Shown here in pieces: positions 1 to 15,500 of a stretch of DNA of 64,000 nt. Within the stretch, counting starts at the first letter, position 1, and each line of letters begins with the position of its first letter. The notes beneath the pieces are model-generated. The model saw only the letters and a list, made by a program, of their open reading frames with translations, did no database searches and was not told where the DNA came from. The position numbers and the translations under genes are program-made. Source of the stretch: Xestospongia muta (Eukaryota > Porifera > Demospongiae > Haplosclerida > Petrosiidae); the NCBI GenBank assembly GCA_963693285.1, contig OY848924.1, forward strand, positions 5,725,842 to 5,789,841. Direction: 5' to 3'.

Positions 1-2514
1 GTGATCTTTTGCTTGCTTGTGCCTCTATGACCATCAGCACCACTTATCATGTAGTTTCACTCTATTACTATGCTTCTGTTTAGCTACCAAATAGACAAAT
101 AAACCAAATAACTGAGCTACGAGAACTCAAATCCAAAACATAAAGAATTTTAGAAATAAATTACAACAACAAGATTGAAATCAACTGCTAATACTTTTTG
201 TTTGTGTATCTTATAATCATCATCGTCTTTACTGAGTTACTATAATTACTGAAGTTCGTATTGCTGGCCTAATAATAATATTATATATCATACCTAACAT
301 TCCAATCTTGATGAGGGCGTGCTAATAACGTGTTGTGCTTGTGGTGATCTATCTACTCGGGCGGGATATGTACCACATTTTACTCTAATGTCTAGAGAGG
401 GAGATTGGATACGTACGAGGCTGAGATACTAATCAATCCAGGGCACAATCATCAAGAAATAAGAGGTATGTCTATTTTGACAACTTTTTGTACATTTTTT
501 CTTGATCTACGAACACATATTAGAGTCTGTTCTAATATGTATGTTCCAGATAAGAGTAGAACTGTGAACTATGCATTTCTATAATATCCAGTGTAGATAA
601 TCTATAGTGCTATTGTGTAATATCATGTGTTATGAAATTACACTTAGATGTCTAACTCTGATCACTAATTGTTATACAATGTAACATCTTTGTCAATGCT
701 TGCGTGTTGTACAGATTATAACTATGTTCATTTGACACTGGGGCAAACTAATTATAAGACTTGTGTATATAATAAGTGGCCAGTAATTAGAGATTGAAGA
801 TGTTTTTTTATTATCGAAGATAAAGTCATGTACATTAATTATAATAAATCACCCACAAACTTGTAAGGCCTTACACAAAATGGGAGACACTATTTCTTTA
901 ACAGTGTCATCTCTTTAACATTGGGAGGTGCCAGTATTGTCCTTAGATTGCAGAGAAGTTATCACACCTTAATACTGGGTGGGCCAAGTATTATTCTTAG
1001 TAATTTGAATTGTTGACATGGCATTATGAGTGCATGCTCTTCACATGCTAAACCATACATATTGAAAGAGTGTGTAATCACTATATATACCCACTCTCTG
1101 ATGTTTTCACATCACAGAAATTTATCTATTATGATTATGGTAATTATTACTATATATATATTATAGTTAGAGGTCAAATTGTCATAACTTAAGAGTTTTA
1201 TTGTACAATAAAATGTTTATACATAATACCATAGAAGTTCTTGACACTTGCACTAACATATCAGTTAATTAACTATGACATCAGACAGGTTATACAACCA
1301 ACATATGCTGTGACATAAATCTCTAGTTTTTACACCTTAGTAACACTAGTCTCTTACACTACAAAGCGTGTGTAATAATAGAGTTTTATACTGTTTCGTA
1401 TCCCCACCTCTAACCTTTCTAATCACTAATAGTGTAGAGACAAGGCTAATACTGGTAAAACAATATGGTGCTTTTCATTGTGCATGCATTGTATGTAGTA
1501 TGTGAGAGTAGTGTTACTAATGGTGTCCCATAATATATAAATGGTGCTTCATAACATTGTATTATATCACATTGCATAATTTGTATTTGTGTACAAAGAC
1601 TAACTGTAATACTAATATGTCTTTCTGTGCTTTGGAAAACAGGTTGTTTTGATTGAACTCAGAGGATGTATTGGTTTATATGGTCATGATATCCTTTGAC
1701 GTTGTGACACTACTAGCCTATCATGCTGAATAATGAATATTTAGTTAAAATTCATTTTAGATAAGTAAAAATTTTAATCCCACAATGCAAACTCAATTTA
1801 GTTTTTCTTGTTCAAAATTTTAGAGTGCTTAGGATGCTATACTTTCAACCTCAGTTATAAGAGAGAACATGCGTCCTTTTGTTCATCAATAAGCTTATGT
1901 TAACTATTAGTTTTTGCTCACCTGGCACACTAAGAGTTCTATGTCTCCATCTTTTTATAATGTATCATTGTGCGTGACTTGAAAGCAGCTGTTTGATGTA
2001 TATAGCAACCAAAAATTTCAATACTTTTAATGTGAATGCTTTGAATTGGGTATGACTGATCAAAGTTTCTGTTACTTGAGAAACGTCTTTGAGCAGATTC
2101 ATAGCTCCTGCCAACTCTTTAGTCTTTAAAGTTAGCAATAATTTTGTCCCTTTTGGCAACAGCAGTATTATCAAAACAATGTGAGGATGATTTTTACAAT
2201 TATATTCTTGTTTTTAATTTTAATATCCTCTCTTGGATGAGCATAAAATCATAATCTTTATATTTGAGGCCAAGTAACATAAAATTATATCACACTTGTT
2301 AATGTTTAGTGACTATTAGAGGTACCAAATAAAATGGATATTCACACACAGTATTATAGAAGATACTGCATATGAATACAATTGATACCTGTACTTGTAA
2401 ATTTGTCACTATACAGTAATTCTTACAAAATGGCGCACTTCTTACAAAATGGCGCACTTCTCACAATATGTGTCCTTTGAACTATTGCAGTTAAGTCACG
2501 TGTGAATTATAATA
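1..2514. other. AT-rich intergenic or upstream region, no gene recognised
   Basis: This stretch has stops in all frames and only one short open frame of about 70 codons on the minus strand, which resembles nothing I know. I see no convincing exon, RNA gene or transposase motif. A short tandem duplication containing aaaatggcgcacttct is visible near 2425-2462. It may contain untranslated exons of the downstream Nudix gene, but nothing in the sequence proves this. Confidence 0.5.
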
Positions 2515-2770
2515 TAAGTAAACCTAGTACTAGAACTAGTGTTATATTGGAAATAACAATATACTGAATACTAAAACTAGTACTTTAGTGGAAATAATAG
2601 TTAAACAAATACTAGAACTAGTGTTATATTGGAAATAACAATATACTGAATACTAAAACTAGTACTTTAGTGGAAATAACAGTTAAACAAATACTAGAAC
2701 TAGTGTTGTAGTGGAACTAATAATATTTTAACAAGTACTAGAACTAACAGTGTAGTAGAATTAGTAGGTA
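2515..2770. repeat. Minisatellite, 82-bp period built of two ~41-bp halves
   Basis: Units starting tagaactagtg recur at 2531, 2613 and 2695, an exact 82-bp spacing. Each unit is two related halves, one with tactagaactagtgtt and one with tactaaaactagtactt, both followed by a ggaaataa-type motif. The array decays at its right end near 2770. The actag cores are short palindromes. The repeat lies about 450 bp upstream of the Nudix start codon. Confidence 0.85.
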
Positions 2771-2884
2771 TTCTAGAACAACACATACATGTATGTTTGT
2801 ACTCATCTCTTTATCTGTACATCTATAACCCAGGCTCCTAAATTATTCGGATTGAGGTACCAGTATAAGTATTGTTAATACATG

Positions 2885-2913
2885 TTAATATTATTATAAG
2901 ATAATAATATTAA
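2885..2913. repeat. Perfect AT inverted repeat, 13-bp arms
   Basis: The arm ttaatattattat at 2885-2897 is exactly complemented by ataataatattaa at 2901-2913 across a 3-base loop. It is purely A/T, so it may be a chance product of low complexity. Confidence 0.6.
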
Positions 2914-3212
2914 ATTAGATAACTTTTAAGTGTTCATTTATGACAGACAAATATGACATTGTGGTTGTACATATCATGTATCAAAACTACAGAGCCTACA
3001 GTCATGTTATCAATACAACATTCCATATATAGTAAATGAAATATTAGCTATCTTGATAATGTCTGGCACCGAACCATACTACTTATAAATAAATGTCTGT
3101 ACAAAAATAGTTTAGCAAGAGTTTGTAGTCTTAAGTTTGTTAATTTTACTGTTCTTTGTACTTCTTGTTATACAAGGAAATATTTAATAAAATATCTTCT
3201 TTTACAACAGAT

Positions 3213-6200
3213 ATGGACAATATACTAGTCAAGAAGAAAAAGAAAAACAAGAGTCTTAAACACTACCAAAATCGAATATATGATTCTGATGGATATAGAC
3301 GAAGAGTAGATTGTGTTTTATTTAAAGATGCTAATAAAGATCAGGTAAACATGTTCCCACTAATAACATCTGTAATTGTAATTATCTCTTGTGTGTAGTT
3401 GACAGATGTGATAGTGAGCATTAGAACATCCTACATGTTACTTAGTGGCTTATATTATATTACTATAATATATAATGGGAGGGTATTACCTATAATCGGT
3501 ATGTTGGCTAGATGTAGCTATAAAGCCTTCACAGTTTTGGCTTCACATTTACTATATGAATGATTTAATCTAGTTTTCTGAAGTAGTGGTTTTATATGTT
3601 GTCACTATTTCAAGGATTATTGGTAGATTTTGCATTAAATTATTATTATTATTATATATATAAATATATATATAAATATATACAGTGTAACCACATAATT
3701 CAAAAACGCTTACGGCGAATTTCCGCTTATTTAGATTCAGTTGTCATTTCCCTACCATCATGCAGTATGTTATTTTGTAGGTGGAAAAACCGCTCTTTTC
3801 GAAGCGTGTTTGGTTGCGTATACGGAAATACGCGGAAATCAGTCACGTAATATATGGGGCTCTCCTGAAGGCCACGTGCGTCTCTTCTAGTTAGCTAGGT
3901 TTCTTGTTTCATTGCTGAAACATGAGTCAGCCAAAGCGTGACCAAGGGGTTTACAAATCACTGACAATCAAGCGAAAGCTAGAAATCATCAATGCTGTTG
4001 AGAAGGCTCCTCCCACTAAAAAGAAGAAAGAAATCGCAGCGGAGTTTGACATCCCTCCGAGTACGTTGTCTACCATAATGAAGAAGAAAGATTCTCTCAA
4101 GGAGAAGGCTACCTTTGGAAGTAAGGGAAAGAAACGCAATCGTGACCCGTCAAGATTAGACGTAGATAAAGCGTTGTATGTTTGGTTCTCTGCAGCGCGG
4201 GCACAGTCAGTGCCGCTAAGCAGTGAAATGCTAAAAGCCAAAGCGGAAGACCTTGCAAGCAAACATTAATAACTGATTTTTTCTAATCACTTCATTGGAC
4301 TTATGTTATGTAAACAATCATTTCTCTTTAATGGAATAGTGTTAAAATTTAACTCTGAATTTGAATTAACTGGACAACTGATAATTCAAAAACCCTTCTA
4401 TTTCAAAGGGATCGCACTCTCCCCTAGTGTGTTATACTCTATTGTATTATATGACTTAGATTATGTTGGTGTCTAGTCGTAATCATTATGGTTGTTGGAC
4501 AATTCCTGGAGGTGGTCTAGAACCAGGAGAGACAGCTGATGTTACTGCTGTTAGAGAAGCTAGAGAGGAAGTAAGTTTATTAACATCAATAGTTTTATTG
4601 AATAAGAGTTATTTTTGTTTGGGGATGGTGTCTAGTTAAAGGCACAAATTAATGTGTTATATAATGAGGTTCATAGCCATACTTTTTGGAAGAGAGTATT
4701 ATTCTACACAATGTTTATTACAAGATATTAAACATAATTTTTTAGCCATACTTTTTGAAAGGAAGTTTCAATTCTATATTATATTTTTATCGAGATATTC
4801 TACTTAATATTTTAGCATTTTTGGTGTATTGATTAAAATAAAGTGTGTTAACCTATGCAATAATTAATGATATAAGAAAGACTTTAAATAATATTTTTTT
4901 TGTTTTAGGCTGGTGTTATCAGTTATGTGAATCAAAGTCTTGGAACATTTGATGTACGTGAGTTGTGTACAAAACATAAGTTGATGGTTGACTGGCTATT
5001 GTAATGCTAATGTTACACTTGATTATTCTCGGTCACTACTGTTCAAATAACGAGAATGTGTACAATTTAGAGCAGTAGTAACACCCCCATTACAAGCCAT
5101 GACAGCAATGACAATTGATTTCTGGTTTGCAACTTTCCTAAGTAGCTAGTGGTGTAGTTTTTTGTTAACATTTGCAGATTTTGGAAGGCCTTAGAAATGT
5201 CACAGAACCATTTTTCTTTAGCTCATTTCTGGCCAGAGTTTAACACTGAATTAGCTCATTCTCACTATGAACAGAATATACATACATACATTAACATTCT
5301 CTTCCTTCTTATATCAAACATATGGTTCATAATTATAATGGATAGATTTTGCTGATAGATATATAGTCCATTCCATGAAATATAATACCAATTATCATGG
5401 GTGTGGCTTTACACATGTGGAGTAAGTTGAGTGGCAAGTGACATATTCTATATGACATTGTAGTTCTGCAAATAGCAAATTTTTTGTTTCCTTCACATAA
5501 TAATATATAAAAAGTGTTTTCTTTACAGAAACAAACAATTAGTGGGAGATATAATTATTTTGCCATGACATTCAGCTTAAAATGTTTGTAGATGTACATC
5601 CATCCAAATAGAATCATTTGTCATTTACTATCACTCACATGTGTACTTACATTGACTGACCACCACCCTCACAAATATTTGTATCGTGTAATAAGAATGT
5701 ATTACACATATTATTTTAATGTGAATATTTTCCATTTTATGGTGTATCTTTACATCGTATATTTATTTAAACATAATTTTTATTAATGGTGTGCTAATTA
5801 CATAATATTATGAATGTATTATTTTTATTTTAGGACACAGAACGGCAAACAAGAACAGAAGCTTTTTCTATGATAGTCACAACTGAAGAAGCAGAAACAT
5901 GGATGGACAGACAAGAATGTAAATAGTTACATTTTTTCAGCTTTTGTAAATATCAATGACCTACATTCACATCACATAATCATGGATGGATCTAATTCTA
6001 GGATATTAGTCAGATGATTGCTTTTTAAATCACTTAGTATACATCAAGTCACATTAATACACACGTTGACAAATCTGATTGGTTCAAGATCATGTGCTTT
6101 TTGTTGTACATTAAGTGTTTTAACATTACACTTGGGCGTGGCCAATAAGGCCCTCAATATGATAATTTACAAGTGCTTTTTTGGAAAGGATCCATTTAAT

Positions 6201-6771
6201 ATTATATATATAATATAAATAGTTCCATTGGACTAAAATTTAGAAACTTATAAAACATTTAAATTTTGTGTGTATTGTGTTAGCAGTATTCTGAACAACA
6301 TCTAAATTAATCTGATTCCAATTGTTGGCAATTAATAAGAATGTTACTGTAATTGCTAATTGACTAGTAGACTTAAAAGAAAAATATTACGGAAACTGTG
6401 TTTGTTGTCCATGTTACATTATGTGATATGATCGGCTAGCAGCTATATAAGTTAATACCATGGGAATTGGCAATATTGTCTAATAATATATTGTCTAATA
6501 TGCTTATTTATTTATTATTATGTTTTCTGTTATAGGTGGACGATCAAGAAAATGGTTTACATTAAGAGAAGCTATTGAAATACTGCACGAACGTGAAAAG
6601 CATTCAAAAGTTGAATATTTTACATTAGCAGGATGTACACTCATTAATGAACCCATGAATCACCTTCAGTTGGAGCCAATATCACATCATCCAGAAATGA
6701 GTGATGATGAGTTAACATCACATCATGAAGAAACAAATGACGATACAAAACAATTTACATTATTCAATTAA
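3213..6771 (+). CDS. Nudix hydrolase, diphosphoinositol polyphosphate phosphohydrolase (NUDT3/DIPP)-like
   Basis: Five phased exons fit: 3213-3344, 4460-4570, 4909-4953, 5834-5918 and 6536-6771, giving about 202 residues. Introns are GT-AG. Exon 2 plus the start of exon 3 carries a complete Nudix box, [11 protein letters not shown] then [11 protein letters not shown], matching Gx5Ex7REUxEExGU with all catalytic acidic residues. A basic Lys run lies near residues 7-11, then a DSDGYRRR segment as in the DIPP N-terminus. The last exon has the [11 protein letters not shown] segment typical of the DIPP C-terminus. Family members are cytosolic enzymes that remove the beta-phosphate from diphosphoinositol polyphosphates and also cleave dinucleoside polyphosphates. 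An ag just before the ATG suggests an upstream untranslated exon. The C-terminal tail is acidic and His-rich. The Nudix class is certain; the exact substrate is inferred. Confidence 0.9.
3682..4395 (+). mobile_element. Tigger/pogo-like DNA transposon fragment inside a Nudix intron
   Basis: An open frame at 3922-4269 (115 codons) starts [20 protein letters not shown] and continues with [20 protein letters not shown]. This is the CENP-B/psq-type helix-turn-helix that begins Tigger/pogo transposases, followed by the start of the second helix-turn-helix. The frame stops before any DDE catalytic domain, so it is not an autonomous transposase. The left side has a cagtgtaa start after ta, as in pogo-type ends, at about 3683. 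The 13-mer ataattcaaaaac occurs at 3695 and again at 4381 in the same orientation. No clean right terminal repeat is seen. The whole element lies in intron 1 of the Nudix gene, in the same orientation. Confidence 0.75.
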
Positions 6772-7730
6772 AATGTTTTTTTTTTGTTTTTTTTGTTCTC
6801 CATTCCAGATCTAGTTCTTCTATCAAGTTTGTCTACATTCACTTTATTAAACTAGTATCGTAACACAATGACTCTATAATATGCAAACTGAGTTTGCTGC
6901 GCACTATAATTGACTTCAACAACTATACTTTTTGTTATTTTACTTTTTATAATTAATAATTATTATTCATAATTCTAATTAACAATAATTCATAATTAAT
7001 TACGTAGTGGGTGGGACTTGTCTCATTCTTAACTGGAGCTGGTGGGTATAATAATAATAATAATCATAATAATAATAATAGCTGCCATAAACTGTTAATT
7101 TAAGAGTCATAGAGCGTGTGCAATGACCTTATGTTGATAGTTCTTGTGAGCTAATTTTTATTGTTAATTTCCGAGAGAATTAGTGTGTTAATTACCTTGT
7201 TTTATTCAATGTACTCCATACTTCTACATATATATACTTTAGTGTATATTATTGTTATAATTCTCTCTTCCTGCAGGTGCAAATCATTATTTCTTCTGTG
7301 CAGGTGTAACATAGTACTCTTCCTTTATGAAACTCCCTCAGACGTGTGTTATGACATCAGACATGTGTTGTGATGATTATTGACTTTATAGTATAGCCAG
7401 ACTTTTTGTATTAAGAATACTGCTATTATTAAGGTCACTAGATCATTTGCTTTAGATTAATGGCTTTGAGAAGTGCAATGAAAGTATTTTTTGTATGCCA
7501 ACCTCCTAGCTATAGAGAGCATTTCACATACTATACAATTTGCCAATTTCTCTCTTACTAGCTATGTGTTATGTATGTGTTCAATTGGTACTTTAAACTC
7601 AATGAGTCTACCGTCTAGTTACAAAGATGAATTGCTCTTCCCTCACTTTGTAATAATTGTACCTAATTTGATTGTAGATATTGTTGTTTTAAACAAGATA
7701 ACTGTTGATTTGTGGACAATTACAGAAGTG
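6772..7730. other. Spacer between two Nudix copies
   Basis: There is a T-rich stretch just past the Nudix stop codon, AT-rich sequence, and a short AAT microsatellite near 7050-7080. No conserved exon is visible. The first exons expected for the following Nudix relic (basic N-terminus, GGG motif) were looked for here and not found. Confidence 0.5.
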
Positions 7731-9429
<1,699 letters not shown>

Positions 9430-9860
9430 GCAATACCTAAAGCCATACTTGTAGACACAGATCAGCTGTGGCTCACGTGCTCTAACGGGAGCTCGCCTAC
9501 GTATTCGCCCTAAAATAACCTCAATTACTGCAAAGTAGGTGGGAGTAGCATTTTTACTTCGACCCCTTCATGGACAGTAAAGGTCTTGTCGTTCAACTCT
9601 GATCTCATTCGGATTCAGAGCGTTCTAGCCTCTTCATTTCTTTTGCGAGCAATAGCGCTCTGATGTAGAGTGGCACGAAGTCGCAAAGGAAAAAGTTATA
9701 TAAAGTAAGGAAGGAAAAATAGCTATTGCATTGTGCTGGCTTCCTCCTCGTGTCGATATAGAGTAGTATCTCACCTACTTTCTTCCTATAGCTCTCTCTG
9801 ACCAATCTTTTTATATTGTCACTAGGTCACAACTGTCAGGATAGCTCGTCTGCGACTCTG

Positions 9861-11762
9861 ATGGATGCAAAAGACAGCAAAGAGGAGAGACAAGTCGAGG
9901 AGGAAGAAGACAATCTCTTGATTGATGAGGAGGAGGAGAATGGCAGCCATGCTCAGGCTAGTAGCAATCTTCAAGACACCAGCATCAAACCTACTAACAG
10001 CAAGAAGAACAAAAGTGCTGGCTCACAGCGCATAAAGAGACCTATGAACGCGTTTATGGTGTGGTCTTCCTTGGAGAGAAAACGTTTGGCTGAGAAGGAG
10101 CCTAATTTGCACAACACAGAGCTTAGCAAACGTTTAGGAGAAATGTGGAAAGCAATGACTGAAGAAAAGAAACAACCGTTTAGAGATGAAGCACAAAAAT
10201 TAAAAGAGAAACTGATGAAGGAACACCCAGACTATAAATACAGACCACGTAGACGAAAGGAGTTGAAACACATTCAGAATCCCGGAAGCTTATTTGCTCC
10301 ACCCACCCATCCCATAGAGAGCTATCCTTCGCAATCAGGATTGCTGCAAGGAGCCAGCCTTTATCCTTACCACGCAGTTTCTAATGAGACATCTTATCCC
10401 TCTTATAACAATGAAAAAAATTACATGGCATATCCCTACTCATATGTTAACTCCACACAAGTCCAATTGAGACATCTACCAGCTTATGCAAGCAGCTATG
10501 TGGTTAGCCATCCTGCTCCAATGAATGGTGCTATTCCATTGTCACATCACATTAGCTATGCCTCACTGCCTCTTCAATACCATCCAGTCCAATCCAGCCC
10601 CTATGGATCTCAGACAAACACCTCTAGTTCTAATATGTATAAAGTGGAGCCTCAATCAGATACTAAATATAGTCATATGCTACTATCTGGTGTAGATCAA
10701 CAGCAACCCTCTCCTGATGCTACTTTAGAGTACAATGTGAGTTCAGTGACAACTTCACCTAATCAGGTCCATACTGGCAGCTATGATAGCTCATCATCAG
10801 CATTCATTCACACTTCAAGTTATGATGCTTTACCTCGCTCTTCACAGCAACATCATTCAGAAGTGTACCCATCTGTTATGGAGACTCCACCTTGTTCTCC
10901 TTACATGGCGTCTACCCATGTCCAGTCTTATAATAGCTCTGTTTCACTTACACCTACTACTACACAGGTATGCACAAACTGCAATTCATAGTACAAAATA
11001 TGTTAATATTGTACCAGTATGTTTTATGTGCAAGTAATTTGAAATTTAATTCGGTATTGTACTTAGTAAGTTTGTTAGTAGTTAGTTATAACTCTACTTA
11101 TAGAGATACAACTTGTTTGCTAGAAGATCCCAGTAGCTTCCTTATCGTTTAAGCTTATTTCCTATTATCATGTACACTTCCTACTCTTATCAATTGCATT
11201 TCCTTAGGTTTGCACTTCACCTCATGACAGCTGTCGTCCTGTATCTTCTCCTTGTATTACCAATGGGCTAAGTCATATTCCCAATAATATCTCACCATCT
11301 CTTCCTTCAGAAAATGGTAGTGAATCCTCTCCTAAACCCAATTCCACTTATCCATTATCGGGATCCTACGAAGGTCCTTCTCCTAATTTATCCCATTGGA
11401 ATTATTACCCACATGGAGGGGCTTATCCAACAGAGACTCCACCCATTCCAGGTAGCTACCATTACACTCTAGCGTCACACTGCACACCAGTATCTACTTA
11501 TATTTATTCATCAAGCCACACCCACATGACAAAGCCTACCCAAACGATTCCTCTGTACCAGCATGGTTACATGCCATCACATATTAAAGCAGAACCATTT
11601 GCATCAAGTTATACTTGTTCGACTGGTAGTAATAACAGGTCTACTGATTCATCAGAATATATGCTACAGAACACACAAACAGGTGATATCCCAACACCAG
11701 AACTTACTCCAAGTGCCATAAACAAACCTAATACAGTTGAAAGTACTAATGCGTTTTTCTAA
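9861..11762 (+). CDS. Sox-family HMG-box transcription factor, SoxF/E-like
   Basis: Exon 1 is 9861-10967 and exon 2 is 11208-11762, joined in phase 0 by a 240-bp GT-AG intron, giving about 553 residues. Residues about 57-133 form the HMG box with the Sox signature RPMNAFMVW and the C-terminal YKYRPRRRK, so it should bend and bind ATTGT-type DNA in the nucleus. The LERKRLA and ELSKRLG stretches resemble groups F and E more than B or C; the group call is tentative. The N-terminus is very acidic. The long C-terminus is rich in Ser, Tyr, His, Pro and Thr, as in transactivation tails, with no recognised coactivator motif. The ATG at 9861 is chosen because the open frame upstream has no ATG, and gtcactag just upstream looks like a splice acceptor. 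Polyadenylation-like aataaa sequences lie near 11930 and 12100. Confidence 0.93.
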
Positions 11763-12582
11763 CAGTTGGTAATCTGCTATAGTCAACAGGACTATGAAAA
11801 TAATCTAGGCATCCCACTTACGATTAATATATACTATGTCCTTATTTGGGGGTGTGGTATGAATCGTGAATATTGTTATCAGTTAATACAGGTAATCGAT
11901 ATTATGTATTACATGATGAATCTATTAATAAAATTTATAACTGTTATGTTTTGTGTTTTGTGACGTAATGAGGTCGTTGAGTCACTTATTGAACATTTGT
12001 AAACTTGTTTTATGTTTAATTAGAAAAGTAATTTGAATTGTGTTAAAATTAAAATTTCATGCCATGTTTTGTGTTTTCATTGTTTTGTTGTCCAACCAAA
12101 ATAAAATGTTGGACCTGCTTTTTTGACTTGGACAGTTTTTGTTCCAATATTATGCTCTCATTTATCTTGTTATCAATGTTAAATTATTTTAAAAAATAAA
12201 GAGTTCAGTCTATTTATGACATCATGATGACATCACAGTCACAGCACTACACTAGTCATTGTAGCTAATGGCATAATCAATTGTTGAGAAGGTACCTGGT
12301 TGATTTACCTTATCAAATGGATACTAATAATAAGACCAGCTCAGCTGTACTAAAGAAGCAAGGCTATACTTTACCAACTGATAGATCACATGCCTAGCTA
12401 CAAATGTTTTTACAAGAATAGTTACTTTAGATTACAGCATTTAGTTTAAATTGTAAAATGATACATTGTATATATATATATATATATATACACATACATA
12501 ATGTCAAGCATAAAATGAATTTTAGAGAGTTATATAAAATGATGTGAGGGTATTGCAAAAGATAATATACAATCAAAGAATG
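11763..12582. other. Convergent 3' spacer between Sox and microcephalin genes
   Basis: This holds the Sox 3' untranslated region, with aataaa-type signals near 11930 and 12100. It also holds a gacatcatgatgacatcac palindromic patch near 12217-12236 and a short TA microsatellite near 12470-12490. No coding exon is seen. Confidence 0.6.
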
Positions 12583-15500
12583 TTAAAGTTCTGGACTGTC
12601 TGGAACACACACTCCACAATCATCAAGCAGAAAGTCTTGTACAGGAAGCATGTTATGCTGTGAGATTGATTCTACAAAAAAACAAAATAACACAACAACA
12701 TGCCACCAAAAAACCCTACTTGTCCAAACAATAATCATGGGTACGAGTTTTAACCACAGAGTACAATATTCACTATTAGTGGGCTGTTTATTAGAACCAA
12801 TTAGAACCATCTAAGTTATTACCAAAAAGTATACTAGTGTTAGTATATATGTATATATATAGCATTAGTATACACTATGCTAGCATTACCATACACTATA
12901 ATAGTATCAGTATACACTATGCTAATATTAGTACACATTATATTAGTGCTAATACACATTATGCTAGTATACACTATACAAACATTAGTATACACTAACT
13001 AGTACTAGTATACATTATATTAGTACTAGTACCTAGATATAGTGTATTTACTGTTCAAAAGATTTAGTTAATATTTTTTTCCTTAGCTACAATCAAAGCT
13101 GGCTTGGTGGGTGTGGTTACTATATTTTTCATATATGGCTTCTATACCTGGAACTAAGTCCAAATATTGCTATAACAAAAATAACATTTTTGAGTAAAAC
13201 AAGATGCATTAGTGTGTGTGCACTAGCCATATACCACAGGTGGACATACCAATATATTAAATATCCACCCAAAATACATGTACTGAAACCTTTACTTTAA
13301 AGATTGATTAGATAAGGTAAATGAAGTACGGGCGTTCTAAAAACCACAGTTGGTTCTAATGAATAGCTCATGTATAGACAGTACCATCCCATTAAATGAT
13401 AACTTACCAATAATCCAGGACTCTGAAACAACTACTTTATCCTGACAGTCTATTCCTGTTGTTCCACTTAAACCAATGATAATATCAGCTTTACGTTTTG
13501 ATGTTGTCAACTATAATTTAAAGATACTTATAATATAAGAATTTTATAATAGACTAGGTGCTTGAAATTATGAAGAGATGTAGTGTTTGACACCTTCTAA
13601 GACCATAAAGTACCCGCTATTGTGCATCCAAAAGCATTTATAAAGCAATATCTTTAAACTAAAAGTTTTTATGTATGTCCTTATGTTTGTTGTTATCAAT
13701 TGTAGACAGTACATTTACAATCTGAGCAGCTAGAACATTTTATCTGTACACAGAGTTTCATTACTTCTGAATGGACAGGTATTACGAGACACATTTTTAA
13801 GTATTATAAGAAGGAAACAGACACACTAATACTATACAACCCTTGTCTATGCCATGATAGTCCAGTAAAATATTAGTTATAAGAAGTAGTATAAAAATAT
13901 CTAGACTATAATAATATGCAACCTTTCCAAGAAACACATGAAAACACAGACAATTGAATAAAATTTAAGCTTATGTCAACATTGTGGTTCTGCTTACAAA
14001 CAATAAAAACATAAGTACATAGCAAAGTACAGTATAGACACACATGTGTATGTTATTATATATGAGAAATTGTACCTTGGCTCCAGCTAGTGTTAACAGT
14101 AGCTCTATTTGATGAGGAGGAGGATTGGTATCATAAGAAATATAGATACTACCAGCTGGATGGAAAAGACAAGGTCGATATAACAATCCAGCTTGTTGTC
14201 TCTCTAAACGAAAGAACTACAGTTAGAGAGGGAGAGAGGGAGAGAGAGAGTAAGAGAGAGGGGGGAGGGGGAGAGAGGGAGGGAGAGAGAGATTCATATT
14301 GTACATAAAGTTTCTATTACCTGAGCTGCTGGGAATTCAGTGATCATTTCAAAAGCTTCCTCAGGTAGCCACCGACCAACTTCAAGTGACTTCCATACCT
14401 ATATAAAAAATGACACATCACAATAATGTTAGAGTGCCAGAATAGTGACTATGTCTTAAGCCAGGAACTTATGAGGCCTCCTACCCTCCTTAGCTCCTAC
14501 TTAACTTACCCAATCCACCGATAGAATCCAACTTCCTCTAGCAGTTCCAGCTAATATATTAATAGTGCGTCTTTTAGCTCCACATATAACATGTGTAGTG
14601 GTCTCATTAACAGTACGCCAGAACTCAAATCCTCCTAGTTTTTCTACAATAGCATGGATTATCTCCTGATCTCTAAAGGAGAATTGAAAAAGCTTTATCA
14701 TATTAAAATTATAGCACTAATAACAGCACACTTGAATCTTAGTGCATTCAAACTTGTGTTTGTAACAAAAAGTTTGTCTAGACATGACCACTCTACCTGT
14801 TAACTTTTAAATTTGATATCAAATGAAATGTGTACTATCATAGTATAAACTAGAGTAGACATTATTATTCTGTAGTGAATTCATATGATATTTTCTTATT
14901 GTAGTATAAACTACAGAGTAGGGAGTATTATTATTCTATAGTTAATACATTTTTATTAAAGTTATTAATGTACATGTATTAACTTACTTTGATGGAACAC
15001 TGGTCATTACAATAGTTGGTCTCTATAACAACAGAGGAAATAAAAGTCTAAGACTCAATACTTAATATTGGTAAGATATTACTAGTACAACTATAATATA
15101 ACTCATTTGTGTACCTCTTTTTCAAAAGACACTCTTTTTTTATGACGTCCACCTGTACACAATTTGAAACTTTTTACATTAACTTTTTCATCAGGGGCAG
15201 AGTCCGTTGGTTTAACCACACCCATATCGGAACTCGTGCACTCTTTAGTATTTGAAGCAGTCTTTGGTTTTGTTTGTTTATCTGACTGTTCATCATCATC
15301 ATCATCATCAGACTGGTTCTCTAAAGGATGTATTTTTGAGGCTTTCCTTGAAGTTGCAGTACTACTTCTAGACTGTTTCTTAGTTTGTGTTTTAGAAACT
15401 GGTTTGATTGGTTCTGTGACACGCCTTTTGGATCTTGTTACAATTCCTTCATCCTCTTTGCTTTCATTGTCTTTCTGAGTTGTTCTAGTCCTTAAAAAGT

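Noticed and set aside
9605..9805. A minus-strand 66-codon frame upstream of the Sox gene
   Set aside because: It lies in the probable Sox leader or promoter, with no homology or splice context.
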